DNA from: Euryarchaeota archaeon UBA258
Lineage (GTDB): Archaea; Thermoplasmatota; Poseidoniia; Poseidoniales; Poseidoniaceae
DNA: 9,580 bases
Direction: 5' to 3'
NCBI GenBank assembly: GCA_002502605.1
Contig: DAPR01000022.1
Span: 9,339-18,918, forward strand
Below are positions 1 to 6,072 of this stretch, piece after piece (the stretch's first letter is position 1; each line of letters begins with the position of its first letter). A program made the translations under genes and the position numbers. A model generated the notes under the pieces. That model saw only the letters and a list, made by a program, of their open reading frames with translations. It did no database searches and had not been told where the DNA came from.

Positions 1-39
1 TATGATAAGCCGGTGCATGAACCGTTAGGCTTTGGTCTA

Positions 40-44
40 GGTGA
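40..44 (+). promoter_or_regulatory. Ribosome binding site deciding the NTPase start
   Basis: GGTGA matches part of the archaeal Shine-Dalgarno sequence GGAGGTGAT. It lies 4 bases before an in-frame GTG at 49. This is the main reason for choosing 49 over the upstream GTG at 13. Confidence 0.45.
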
Positions 45-48
45 GATT

Positions 49-630
49 GTGGGCATTCATCCAAAGATTGGTATCACCGGACTGCCGCGCAGCGGAAAAT
101 CCGCAGTGATGGAAAAGGTTCTCGAAATGCTTGTCGATGAGCGCAAGCGAGAAATCCAATTGCGAGGAAGTTTGAGCGATGCTCCGATCATCGGTGGAAT
201 GCAAACTGTACCAATTTTAGAGGGAAGCGAACGCCTTGGCTACAAAGTCGTTGACATTGTGACCAAAGAGGAAGCGATCATGGCGCACAAAAGCATCGAT
301 TCTCGATTACGCGTTCTCGGATATGGCATCGATATTGAAGCCCTCGAGAGCGTAGCGATTCCTGCGATTGAATACGCCCGCGATGAATGTGAAGTGCTCG
401 TCATTGATGAAATTGGTAAATTCGCAGTCGAAAGTGAGGCCTTCGTCAATGTCGTGCGAAGCGCCTTGGAAGTTGACAAACCCACCCTCCTTACACTTCA
501 CAAGAAAAGCCGACATCCACTCTTGCAAGACATTCGTCGTCGAGACGACGGACGAATTTTGGAAGTGACGCCAGTGAACCGTGCATTGCTCCCATACAAG
601 ATTCACAAGTTGATGCGCGAAACCTACTGA
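49..630 (+). CDS. THEP1-like P-loop nucleoside-triphosphatase
   Basis: Probable nucleotide-hydrolysing P-loop protein of the NTPase/THEP1 family, whose characterised members hydrolyse NTPs; the cellular role is poorly defined. With the GTG start at 49 the product is 193 residues, close to the family's usual length. Seen directly: a first strand KIGITG running into Walker A GLPRSGKS at residues 11-18, and a hydrophobic Walker B strand VLVIDEIGK at about 116-124; the DEIGK form is typical of THEP1. The same frame is open to the left window edge and has another GTG at 13, so a longer protein or a start outside the window is possible. Those extra residues are not needed for the fold and use TTA and CTA leucine codons. 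The stop TGA shares its last base with the start of the next gene, which suggests translational coupling. Other P-loop kinases are possible but fit less well. Confidence 0.8.
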   Translation: MGIHPKIGITGLPRSGKSAVMEKVLEMLVDERKREIQLRGSLSDAPIIGGMQTVPILEGSERLGYKVVDIVTKEEAIMAHKSIDSRLRVLGYGIDIEALESVAIPAIEYARDECEVLVIDEIGKFAVESEAFVNVVRSALEVDKPTLLTLHKKSRHPLLQDIRRRDDGRILEVTPVNRALLPYKIHKLMRETY

Positions 631-1037
631 TGGTTCTCCCATCTTTTGTCTCTTTACGCCGCTGGTTTCATCCGTGTTTGCTCTTAGCGTTCACCATGGC
701 CAATCCATCAGACGCCGCAACCAAGTTGCTGTTTGGCACCGGAGTAGGCTTGTTACTGGTTGCTGGATTCGGCTTCATTGAAGGGCGTGCGACCATCGAT
801 GAGCCAAGTTTGGGTTGGCTCTTCATCCTCATCGGTTTGCTCGCTTTAGTGCTTGGGAAAAGCCTCAATGACGGCAATGGGCCACTTGCAAGTGCCTTTC
901 CCGATGAATCAGCCGACCAACTCGCATCCCGGGTTCGCGACGACGTCAATGAATCGATCAAAGCAGCAAGCGTTGGCTCTGCATGGGCTGAACTCGAGGC
1001 GAATGTGCTTGAGCAAGAATTGTCAGAACAAGAATGA
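630..1037 (+). CDS. Small two-helix membrane protein, unknown function
   Basis: I do not recognise this 135-residue protein. Two hydrophobic segments are visible at about residues 33-50 and 61-76, joined by a short loop with acidic and basic residues. A soluble acidic C-terminal tail of about 55 residues follows, ending in a Glu-rich stretch. The ATG at 630 overlaps the stop of the upstream NTPase (TGATG), which favours coupled translation. A second in-frame ATG at 696 would give a 113-residue protein starting MANPSDAAT and looks natural as an N-terminus; the 22 residues before it use unusual codons (TTA twice) and may not be translated. If they are translated, they add a third hydrophobic stretch (about 14-21). 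The function is unknown. Its neighbours are an NTPase and a glycine cleavage protein, which do not point to a shared pathway. Confidence 0.65.
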   Translation: MVLPSFVSLRRWFHPCLLLAFTMANPSDAATKLLFGTGVGLLLVAGFGFIEGRATIDEPSLGWLFILIGLLALVLGKSLNDGNGPLASAFPDESADQLASRVRDDVNESIKAASVGSAWAELEANVLEQELSEQE

Positions 1038-1064
1038 TTGGCTTTGCTACCAACCGTATTTCCA

Positions 1065-1099
1065 ACCGCTCAAGGCGGTGCCTTCATCTAAGGCCTACC
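1065..1099 (+). other. Two overlapping small hairpins before gcvH
   Basis: The 87-bp gap between the membrane-protein gene and gcvH can form hairpin A, ACCGC (1065-1069) with GCGGT (1075-1079). It can also form hairpin B, GCCTT (1080-1084) with AAGGC (1090-1094), extended by GGT (1077-1079) pairing with ACC (1097-1099). The extension of B uses bases that A also needs, so the two compete in part. I see no TATA box at the right distance from gcvH, so this is probably an internal leader. It does not resemble the known glycine riboswitch. Confidence 0.25.
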
Positions 1100-1124
1100 C
1101 TTCGTTTGCATCGGGTCGAAGGCA

Positions 1125-1508
1125 ATGAGTCAAATTCCTGAAGAACTGTATTACACCAAAGAACACGAATGGATGCGCGTTGAAGGCGATGAAATTGTGA
1201 TTGGAATCACCGATCACGCACAAGACGCTTTAACCGATATTGTGTACATTGAATTGCCTGGAGAAGGCGAGGTAATGGAAGACATGGGCGAATTTGCTAT
1301 CGTCGAATCCGTCAAGTCCGCATCGCCAATCTTTGCTCCTCTAGCCGGCACCGTTACTGCGGTGAATGATGCGCTCGAGGACACTCCAGAATTAATGAAC
1401 TCCGACCCATACGGGGAAGGCTGGATTATTCGCATGAAGCTGGATGCTCCTGAAGCCATCACCACCATGATGAGTGCGGCTGATTATCGAGCTGAACTTG
1501 GCGAGTGA
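1125..1508 (+). CDS. gcvH: Glycine cleavage system H protein
   Basis: Lipoyl carrier protein of the glycine cleavage system. It shuttles the aminomethyl group between the P protein (glycine decarboxylase), the T protein and the L protein in the cytoplasm. The product is 127 residues, against about 129 in E. coli. Seen directly: the N-terminal YTKEHEW motif (residues 10-16), GIT.HAQ (27-33), and the lipoylation motif ESVKSAS with Lys64 as the lipoate attachment site. The C-terminal half keeps N(S)DPYGEGW. The ATG has only a weak AAGG upstream. No other gcv gene and no lipoate ligase is in the window, so its partners must be elsewhere. The last four bases (GTGA) are shared with the start of the RNase H gene, implying the two are translated from one mRNA. 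Identification is firm; H-like proteins with other lipoate roles exist, but the full motif set favours true GcvH. Confidence 0.96.
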   Translation: MSQIPEELYYTKEHEWMRVEGDEIVIGITDHAQDALTDIVYIELPGEGEVMEDMGEFAIVESVKSASPIFAPLAGTVTAVNDALEDTPELMNSDPYGEGWIIRMKLDAPEAITTMMSAADYRAELGE

Positions 1509-2050
1509 AGACCTTGACATCTGGGCCTTGGACCATGTATGTCGATGGTTCATGCCTTGGCAACCAAAATGTCGACGCTGACACACCCGCAGCTTGGGCT
1601 GTCGTAGTGATCACCGGAGACACTGGCCTAGGAAGAGGCAGCGGTTCGCTCGTGGAGGAGTTTGCTGGCCATGTCATCACTCAACCAGGTGCTCCTAATT
1701 TTATTGGCGCTGAGGTCGGTTCAAACAACACTGCTGAACTCACTGCGATTGCAGAGGCACTTCGCTGGTTGCTGAGCGAAGGTGGGGGCGATGAAGCAAT
1801 CATTCGCGCCGACTCACAATACGCTGGGAACCTTGCATCGGGTGCATGGAAGGCAAAGGCCAACAGAGCACTTGTAGCTCATGTCCAAGAATTGTGGAGT
1901 GCAGTCAGTGACCTTCGACCGCTTTCTTGGGAACATGTTCGTGCTCACCGGGGCCACAGATGGAATGAACGAGCAGACCACCTCGCATTGAGGAAAGCAC
2001 AAAATGAGCCACCGGCGCCACTTTCCTTCTGGAAACCTGGTCAACGATGA
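1505..2050 (+). CDS. rnhA: Ribonuclease H, type 1 (RNase HI)
   Basis: Endonuclease that cuts the RNA strand of RNA-DNA hybrids, for example in R-loops and replication primers. The product is 181 residues. All four carboxylates of the RNase HI active site are visible: Asp14 (YVDGSCLGN), Glu78 (NTAELTAIAEAL), Asp103 (RADSQYA) and Asp158 (NERADHLA). His148 sits ten residues before Asp158, exactly as His124 precedes Asp134 in E. coli. The first two carboxylates are 64 residues apart instead of 38, so an insertion of about 26 residues lies in that loop region. The GTG at 1505 overlaps the gcvH stop; it is preferred over the ATG at 1535 because the latter would remove much of the first strand carrying Asp14. 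A Trp/Lys-rich stretch at about 114-121 occupies the position of the substrate-handle region. The stop codon directly abuts the stop codon of the convergent galU-like gene. Confidence 0.93.
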   Translation: MKTLTSGPWTMYVDGSCLGNQNVDADTPAAWAVVVITGDTGLGRGSGSLVEEFAGHVITQPGAPNFIGAEVGSNNTAELTAIAEALRWLLSEGGGDEAIIRADSQYAGNLASGAWKAKANRALVAHVQELWSAVSDLRPLSWEHVRAHRGHRWNERADHLALRKAQNEPPAPLSFWKPGQR

Positions 2051-2914
2051 TTATTGATTGAGGCGTTGCTCCAACCAAGAACGAAAATCTGGACCATAAT
2101 CCCCTCTACGAAGGGCGTGATCGACTTGGGCTTTGAGCCATGGGAGTGGCTTACCGGAGTCATACCATTGGTAGCCTTGCAATTCAACACCATGCATACC
2201 ACCATTGTCCATCCAATGCTTTTGTAGAGCGATGGATTGTAATTCTCCATGGGTTTCGACATCGTAATGGTCGAGCAGCGTGTTTGCATCGCCTGTGAAC
2301 ACATAACGTCCACAGAGAACAAGATTCGATGGTGCGGCTTCAACGCTGGGTTTTTCCACAATTTCAGTGATTTTTGTGCCGTCAAGTCGTACAACTCCAT
2401 AATTGCACAGTTCCTCTTGAGCGACGGATAACAAAGCAGCACATGGCCGTCCATGGCTCTCATAAGCGGCAACGAGCGCTGCGCTTGCTTGAGATGGAAC
2501 AAAGGAGTCAAGCGTCGAATGGGTATCAATCAGTAAATTGTCCCCAAGCAGCACGAGGAATGGACCGTCGATGGCGTGCAATGCGCTTTGAATCGCATTG
2601 CCGAGGCCGAGTGGGACTTTTTGGACATGAATGTGGACTTCGACATCTGAAAACGGTGCGAGCAAGACCGGGTCGAGGTCGGCTCTTTTCTCATGAAGCC
2701 AGCGGTGATCGCCAAGCAAATTGGAGAGATCTTTTCGCGGTGATGTGACGATGTGCAAGCGTTTCGCCCCCGCCGCTTGTGCTTCACGCGCAAGGTGGAC
2801 GAGTGCTGGAACATCGATCAGAGGCAGTGCTTCCTTTGACACGGATGCACTGGTTGGAAGCATCCTGGTGCCAAGTCCACCCGCCACCAAGAGTGCGTCT
2901 TCAATTGCCCCCAT
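2051..2914 (-). CDS. galU: GalU-like UTP-glucose-1-phosphate uridylyltransferase
   Basis: Nucleotidyltransferase expected to make an NDP-sugar (probably UDP-glucose from UTP and glucose 1-phosphate) for surface glycans or glycolipids. From the ATG at 2914 it has 287 residues, close to the usual GalU length. Seen directly: the nucleotide-binding loop VAGGLGTRMLP followed by the KEALPL lysine motif (about 10-34), the metal-binding LLGDN motif, and the GalU-type VEKPSVEAAPSNL..GRYVF segment. Further on are HGELQ (GalU: GDEIQL) and YDSGKPL near the C-terminus, then a final DFRSWLEQ helix, very GalU-like. A longer frame begins at 2965, but it would almost reach the divergent gene and adds residues before the natural N-terminus. 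There is no Shine-Dalgarno sequence, so the gene is probably leaderless. Sugar and nucleotide specificity cannot be read safely; a dTDP- or CDP-sugar enzyme of the same family remains possible. Confidence 0.85.
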   Translation of the reverse strand: MGAIEDALLVAGGLGTRMLPTSASVSKEALPLIDVPALVHLAREAQAAGAKRLHIVTSPRKDLSNLLGDHRWLHEKRADLDPVLLAPFSDVEVHIHVQKVPLGLGNAIQSALHAIDGPFLVLLGDNLLIDTHSTLDSFVPSQASAALVAAYESHGRPCAALLSVAQEELCNYGVVRLDGTKITEIVEKPSVEAAPSNLVLCGRYVFTGDANTLLDHYDVETHGELQSIALQKHWMDNGGMHGVELQGYQWYDSGKPLPWLKAQVDHALRRGDYGPDFRSWLEQRLNQ

Positions 2915-2937
2915 GTCTTCTTGCTGGATGGCACAGG

Positions 2938-2945
2938 CTTTCAAG
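2938..2945. promoter_or_regulatory. Candidate shared promoter element between divergent genes
   Basis: CTTTCAAG (CTTGAAAG on the other strand) is the most TATA-like sequence in the 53-bp gap. Its centre is about 27 bp from the galU ATG at 2914 and about 27 bp from the membrane-protein ATG at 2968, the spacing expected for leaderless archaeal transcripts in both directions. It is a poor match to the TATA consensus, so this is a tentative call. Confidence 0.3.
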
Positions 2946-2967
2946 CGTGGCCCTTCTACGGCCATCT

Positions 2968-3387
2968 ATGGAGCGAACCCTTGAGTGGCGATGGTTGGCC
3001 GTGCTTGGCCTTCTTGGTATCGCTCAAGGATTTGTTGATCTCGCGCCCGAAGGGCCTTGGGATTCACGGTCTTTCACCCGAGGCGTCATTGGATTGGTCG
3101 GCATAACATGCCTTTACCTCGCTTGGTTCCGCTTCACCTTCAACATCAACGGAGTTGCACCGACCGTCGACCGCTGGAGTCAACCCGAGTCCACGTGGGC
3201 AACCGTTGTTGTGTTTGGGGCCTGCATGCTCGCTGTTCCAACCCTACTGCAATGGTTGAACATTGATGGTCCCATACCAGAACCGACTGGATTGTTCTTC
3301 ACACTGGTCGGAGGATTAGCGATCCTCAACGGTGTGTATGTCGGACTGATTGTTCGAGGCCCACTGGCGATTGATGAAGAAGAGTGA
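2968..3387 (+). CDS. Four-helix membrane protein, unknown function
   Basis: I do not recognise this 139-residue integral membrane protein. Four hydrophobic segments are clear at about residues 8-26, 37-58, 76-97 and 108-129. A short polar loop follows each of the first three, and the acidic tail ends in DEEE. Aromatic residues cluster at the segment edges (WRW near the start, YLAWFRF at the end of helix 2). No catalytic motif or metal-binding cluster is visible. The same frame is open upstream to an ATG at 2779, but that part lies antisense inside the GalU-like gene and is not hydrophobic in a meaningful way, so the ATG at 2968 is chosen. No Shine-Dalgarno sequence precedes it, which suggests a leaderless mRNA. 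It ends 4 bases before the stop codon of the convergent HEAT-like gene. Confidence 0.75.
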   Translation: MERTLEWRWLAVLGLLGIAQGFVDLAPEGPWDSRSFTRGVIGLVGITCLYLAWFRFTFNINGVAPTVDRWSQPESTWATVVVFGACMLAVPTLLQWLNIDGPIPEPTGLFFTLVGGLAILNGVYVGLIVRGPLAIDEEE

Positions 3388-3391
3388 ATGC

Positions 3392-4855
3392 TCAATCAAG
3401 GAAACCGAGTTCCTGGTCGATTTCGTTGTCCTCATCGATGTCTCCGTCAAGAATGTTGTCCGAAACGGGCGGGCGCTCTGGCAAGGTTGGTTGCTCACCC
3501 TCGCCACGAAGGAAGGCTTGCCATGCTTCGCTTCGCTCAGGTCGCCGAAGTGTGAGTGGGGTCCAAAGTGGTTCAAGATCGCAGCCTTGTGCCATGAAAT
3601 CCTTCAACCGTGCGGCGAAGTGATCAGGTGCAACCTCTTCCATCCGCATCAACAATTCTCGCATACGGGTTCGAACAACTTCGTCTCCATCAACCCAAAG
3701 CATGGGCAGAAGCCTGCGTTGATCATCCGGGTATTGTTCGAGGTAGTCGCGAAGGAACGGAACGAGGTTTCGGCGCACGACCGGTAGAGGGTGATTGGAT
3801 AATTCCGCCATTGTATCGGCCCACTTTTCGACGTCTAAGAATCGTAAATCGCCGACCGTGGCGCTTGCAGCAGCAAGAACGCCTTCGTCTTCATCTGCAA
3901 GCATGGCTTCGAGGAAAGGAACCGCATCCCATGTCAAACGGCGGAACAAACGGGTCAGTACATCAGCCATTCCACGGCGGATGAGAACTTCGGTTCGAGT
4001 ATGAAGTCGTTGTGCGAGGGCTAAGCCTCCGTCGCGGTCGTATTCAATGGCCTTCGCTAGGCACAGACACACTCTGGACGCAACCTCTTCTTCTGGGTCA
4101 AGCGCTCGCCGCATGAGGATTTGATCGATGTGGAGCGGACCCACTAAGTTTGGACGTTGCAAAAGCAAACGGGACCATTCCATCAACAGCAGTCGGCGTT
4201 CAAGCGGTCCATTTTCTAAACGTGTCAAAAGCCAAACTGCAGCCTCGACGCCTGCATCATGGGCCACAACGCCACCTTGGCGAGGGAGTACGGCATGAGG
4301 GTTCCATTCCATTTGATGGGGCCCTGCATCGGGCTGAGTGTGCCATGTGCCAGGGCGTTCTGCAAGAGCAATGGATTCCACAAGGTGGTAGCCTTGGTGC
4401 ACTGACTGGCCCCGCGCTTCAACGGCAAGCCCGTCAACCAATGCGACGGCAAGCCACCAACGATCGACGTTTGGTGCTTGTTGGTCGAATGCTTGCGAAA
4501 GCCAATCGGTTGCGATTGCAAACAGAAGACGTTCTGCAACTTGTGGAACGCGCTTTTTCAGCCAACGTTCGTGCACTTCGTATGGGTCGTCGCTCAAATT
4601 CATCCGATGAGGCACAATCAAATCCACGACCGTGTTGAGGTTTCGTTCAAACATGCCGCGGTCTACTTGCAACAGGCCAACGCCTTGATCGATGATGGTT
4701 TGGGGGGATTTTGGGGGGAGTGCAGGGAAATCTGGATCAGAGATCGGGGGTGAGGGGAGAGGCCAAGATTGGGTGCCGCGTTCAAGCGCAGCAATGAGGC
4801 CCTGCTCCACAGCATCGTAGGCTGCTTCGGACAAACGGTTGCGCGGTTTACTCAT
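3392..4855 (-). CDS. HEAT-like helical-repeat protein downstream of TFB
   Basis: A 487-residue soluble protein that I cannot place in a named family. It is almost entirely predicted helix. From about residue 240 to 400, helix pairs of HEAT character repeat (for example DPEEEVASRVCLCLAKAI, then DEDEGVLAAASATVGDLRF, then HPLPVVRRNLVPFLRDYL). Such scaffolds usually bind other proteins or nucleic acids. The N-terminus has one helix, then a proline-rich linker (about 32-51) encoded by C-runs. The last 20 or so residues are strongly acidic. No catalytic motif, signal peptide or membrane segment is visible. The start at 4855 is supported by GAGGG 7-8 bases upstream. It begins 36 bp after the TFB stop with no obvious promoter between, so it is probably co-transcribed with TFB. 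That invites, but does not prove, a role linked to transcription. Its stop is 4 bp from the convergent membrane-protein gene. Confidence 0.85.
   Translation of the reverse strand: MSKPRNRLSEAAYDAVEQGLIAALERGTQSWPLPSPPISDPDFPALPPKSPQTIIDQGVGLLQVDRGMFERNLNTVVDLIVPHRMNLSDDPYEVHERWLKKRVPQVAERLLFAIATDWLSQAFDQQAPNVDRWWLAVALVDGLAVEARGQSVHQGYHLVESIALAERPGTWHTQPDAGPHQMEWNPHAVLPRQGGVVAHDAGVEAAVWLLTRLENGPLERRLLLMEWSRLLLQRPNLVGPLHIDQILMRRALDPEEEVASRVCLCLAKAIEYDRDGGLALAQRLHTRTEVLIRRGMADVLTRLFRRLTWDAVPFLEAMLADEDEGVLAAASATVGDLRFLDVEKWADTMAELSNHPLPVVRRNLVPFLRDYLEQYPDDQRRLLPMLWVDGDEVVRTRMRELLMRMEEVAPDHFAARLKDFMAQGCDLEPLWTPLTLRRPERSEAWQAFLRGEGEQPTLPERPPVSDNILDGDIDEDNEIDQELGFLD
4702..4757 (+). other. G-run cluster inside the HEAT-like gene
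   Basis: Five G-runs lie on the plus strand: 4702-4707 (6 G), 4713-4718 (6 G), 4725-4727 (3 G), 4746-4750 (5 G) and 4754-4757 (4 G). The first three have loops of 5-6 bases; an 18-base loop then separates the last two. On the coding (minus) strand this is the C-rich code for the proline linker. It could form a loose G-quadruplex or i-motif, or may simply reflect proline codons. Confidence 0.35.
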
Positions 4856-4861
4856 GCCTGA

Positions 4862-4866
4862 CCCTC
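4862..4866 (-). promoter_or_regulatory. Ribosome binding site of the HEAT-like gene
   Basis: GAGGG on the minus strand; the GAGG core ends 7 bases before the ATG at 4855. It shares this form with the sites of TFB and the aconitase gene, and it supports internal initiation on a shared TFB mRNA. Confidence 0.65.
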
Positions 4867-4891
4867 GTGTTCAGAGCAACAAATCTCAAGA

Positions 4892-5818
4892 TCAAATGTC
4901 GAGTTCGATGTTCAAGTTTTGAATCAATTCCTTGTATCGGTTTCGAATCGTAACTTCGGTCACACCGGCCACTTCTGCAACTTCACGTTGGGTTCGGCGC
5001 TTGCCACACAAAACGGAGGCGATGTAGATGATTGAAGCGGCGATGCCGGTTGGGCCTCGTCCGCTTGTCAATTCCTTTTCTTGAGCTGCCTTGATCAATT
5101 CGTAGGCTTTGGCTTCGACTTCTGCATCCAATCCAAGTCCAGAACAGAATCTGGAGATGTAATCTTCTGGGCCAGTTGGCATGATCTTCATTTTGAGTTC
5201 TCGGACCATGAATCGGTATGTTCGGCCAATTTCCTTACGTCCAGTCCTCGAAGCTTGCCCGATTTCGTCAAGGGTTCGGGGCACACCACATTGACGGCAT
5301 GCTGCATAGAGTGAAGCAGCGGCGACGCCTTCAATCGAACGTCCACGAATCAAACGCTTGTCGACTGCTTTCTTGTAATTCACAGCAGCTGCTTCGCGCA
5401 CCGATTTTGGCAATTCCAAACGGCTAGCCATTCGATCGAGTTCTGCAAGTGCCATGGCCAAGTTTCGCTCGGTTGCGTTGCTGACACGGCTTCGCTTTTG
5501 CCATTTCCTCATTCGGTAGAATTGTGATCGGTAGCGAGAATTGATGGTTTTTCCAGAATAGTCTTTGTTTTGCCAATCGATGTCAGTCGACAAGCCTTTG
5601 TCGTGAAGCATGACGGTCATTGGAGCACCAGTACGGGCTCGTTGATCACCTTGTTCTGGTGAAAAGACACGCCATTCTGCGCCTTGATCGATGACGTTGT
5701 CTTCCAACACCAGGCCACAGTCGTCACAGACCACTTCACCGCGGGTCTCGTCACGGGTTAGACTTCGGCTTCCGCAGTCGCCGCACTTTACGATATCTTC
5801 TACTTGCTGTTCATCCAT
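4892..5818 (-). CDS. tfb: Archaeal transcription initiation factor B (TFB)
   Basis: General transcription factor that binds TBP-DNA and the BRE and recruits RNA polymerase; homologue of eukaryotic TFIIB. The product is 308 residues, a full-length TFB. Seen directly: a zinc ribbon with Cys12, Cys15, Cys31 and Cys34, then the B-reader/linker region ([10 protein letters not shown], about 47-56, and [10 protein letters not shown] at 73-82). Two cyclin-like repeats follow (about 115-195 and 210-298), each with the typical helical pattern ([14 protein letters not shown] in the first, [15 protein letters not shown] in the second). The C-terminal helix-turn-helix [20 protein letters not shown] (276-295) is the BRE-recognition element. 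The ATG at 5818 has a well-placed GAGGG. A textbook BRE/TATA element lies upstream and predicts a leader of about 60 nt. The HEAT-like gene follows in the same transcription unit. It is the strongest evidence that the window is archaeal. The genome may hold other TFB paralogues, which cannot be seen here. Confidence 0.97.
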   Translation of the reverse strand: MDEQQVEDIVKCGDCGSRSLTRDETRGEVVCDDCGLVLEDNVIDQGAEWRVFSPEQGDQRARTGAPMTVMLHDKGLSTDIDWQNKDYSGKTINSRYRSQFYRMRKWQKRSRVSNATERNLAMALAELDRMASRLELPKSVREAAAVNYKKAVDKRLIRGRSIEGVAAASLYAACRQCGVPRTLDEIGQASRTGRKEIGRTYRFMVRELKMKIMPTGPEDYISRFCSGLGLDAEVEAKAYELIKAAQEKELTSGRGPTGIAASIIYIASVLCGKRRTQREVAEVAGVTEVTIRNRYKELIQNLNIELDI

Positions 5819-5825
5819 TTTTCAT

Positions 5826-5830
5826 CCCTC
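5826..5830 (-). promoter_or_regulatory. Ribosome binding site of tfb
   Basis: GAGGG on the minus strand; the GAGG core ends 8 bases before the ATG at 5818. It confirms that start over the out-of-frame ATG at 5814. Confidence 0.7.
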
Positions 5831-5899
5831 AAACATCCCCTTGCCGAGCACAATGCTCAACTCATTAGGAGAACCTTGATATACTCGCTAAGACGATTG

Positions 5900-5913
5900 T
5901 ATTTAAAGTTTCA
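5900..5913 (-). promoter_or_regulatory. BRE/TATA promoter of tfb
   Basis: The minus strand reads TGAAA (BRE, 5913-5909) directly followed by CTTTAAATA (5908-5900), an excellent archaeal core promoter. Initiation about 25 bp downstream would fall near 5878 and give a leader of about 60 nt carrying the GAGGG site. The product itself would bind this BRE, so autoregulation by the general factor is possible. Confidence 0.7.
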
Positions 5914-5989
5914 GCAAAAACACTCCGCCATAAAACGGGCGTTCATTTCCGAATCCTGTCAAAAATCGACCTGGTTTTTACAAAAAGTG

Positions 5990-6016
5990 GACTGCAAGCC
6001 AATTTCAACAGCAGTC
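5990..6016. promoter_or_regulatory. Operator-like inverted repeat upstream of the aconitase gene
   Basis: GACTGC (5990-5995) and GCAGTC (6011-6016) form a perfect 6-bp inverted repeat. The half-site centres are 21 bp apart, two helical turns. It lies about 17 bp upstream of the candidate TATA box of the aconitase gene, a plausible site for a dimeric regulator. No known motif is recognised. Confidence 0.3.
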
Positions 6017-6032
6017 AATGCGCCCGAACCGA

Positions 6033-6040
6033 TTATATCC
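6033..6040 (+). promoter_or_regulatory. Candidate TATA box of the aconitase gene
   Basis: TTATATCC preceded by CGAACC, which could be a weak BRE. Initiation about 25 bp downstream would start near 6062, giving a very short leader that still contains the ribosome binding site. The match is moderate. Confidence 0.35.
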
Positions 6041-6061
6041 GCTGGGCTCATGAATGAAGTT

Positions 6062-6067
6062 GAGGGG
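6062..6067 (+). promoter_or_regulatory. Ribosome binding site of the aconitase gene
   Basis: GAGGGG; the GAGG core ends 7 bases before the ATG at 6073, which supports that start. Confidence 0.6.
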
Positions 6068-6072
6068 CAACG

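Noticed and set aside
853..1128. Plus-strand frame of 91 codons bridging the gap before gcvH
   Set aside because: It overlaps the two-helix protein gene out of frame for most of its length, has no family-like motif, and runs into the gcvH start. It looks like a shadow frame.
2915..2965. 17-residue extension of the GalU-like protein to an ATG at 2965
   Set aside because: It would leave only 2 bp to the divergent gene and no promoter, and GalU proteins begin close to the nucleotide-binding loop.
2779..2967. N-terminal extension of the four-helix membrane protein
   Set aside because: These 63 codons lie antisense to the GalU-like gene and read as the complement of its nucleotide-binding region. 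The ATG at 2968 gives a sensible membrane-protein N-terminus.
4704..4718. Slippery heptamer C CCA AAA in the HEAT-like gene (programmed -1 frameshift?)
   Set aside because: The shift would reach a stop after about 20 codons, and no strong downstream pseudoknot is apparent. The zero frame is clearly the real one.
5974..5988. AT palindrome GTTTTTACAAAAAG as a TATA box or terminator
   Set aside because: It is too far (about 90 bp) from the aconitase start for a core promoter with a short leader, and no gene ends there.
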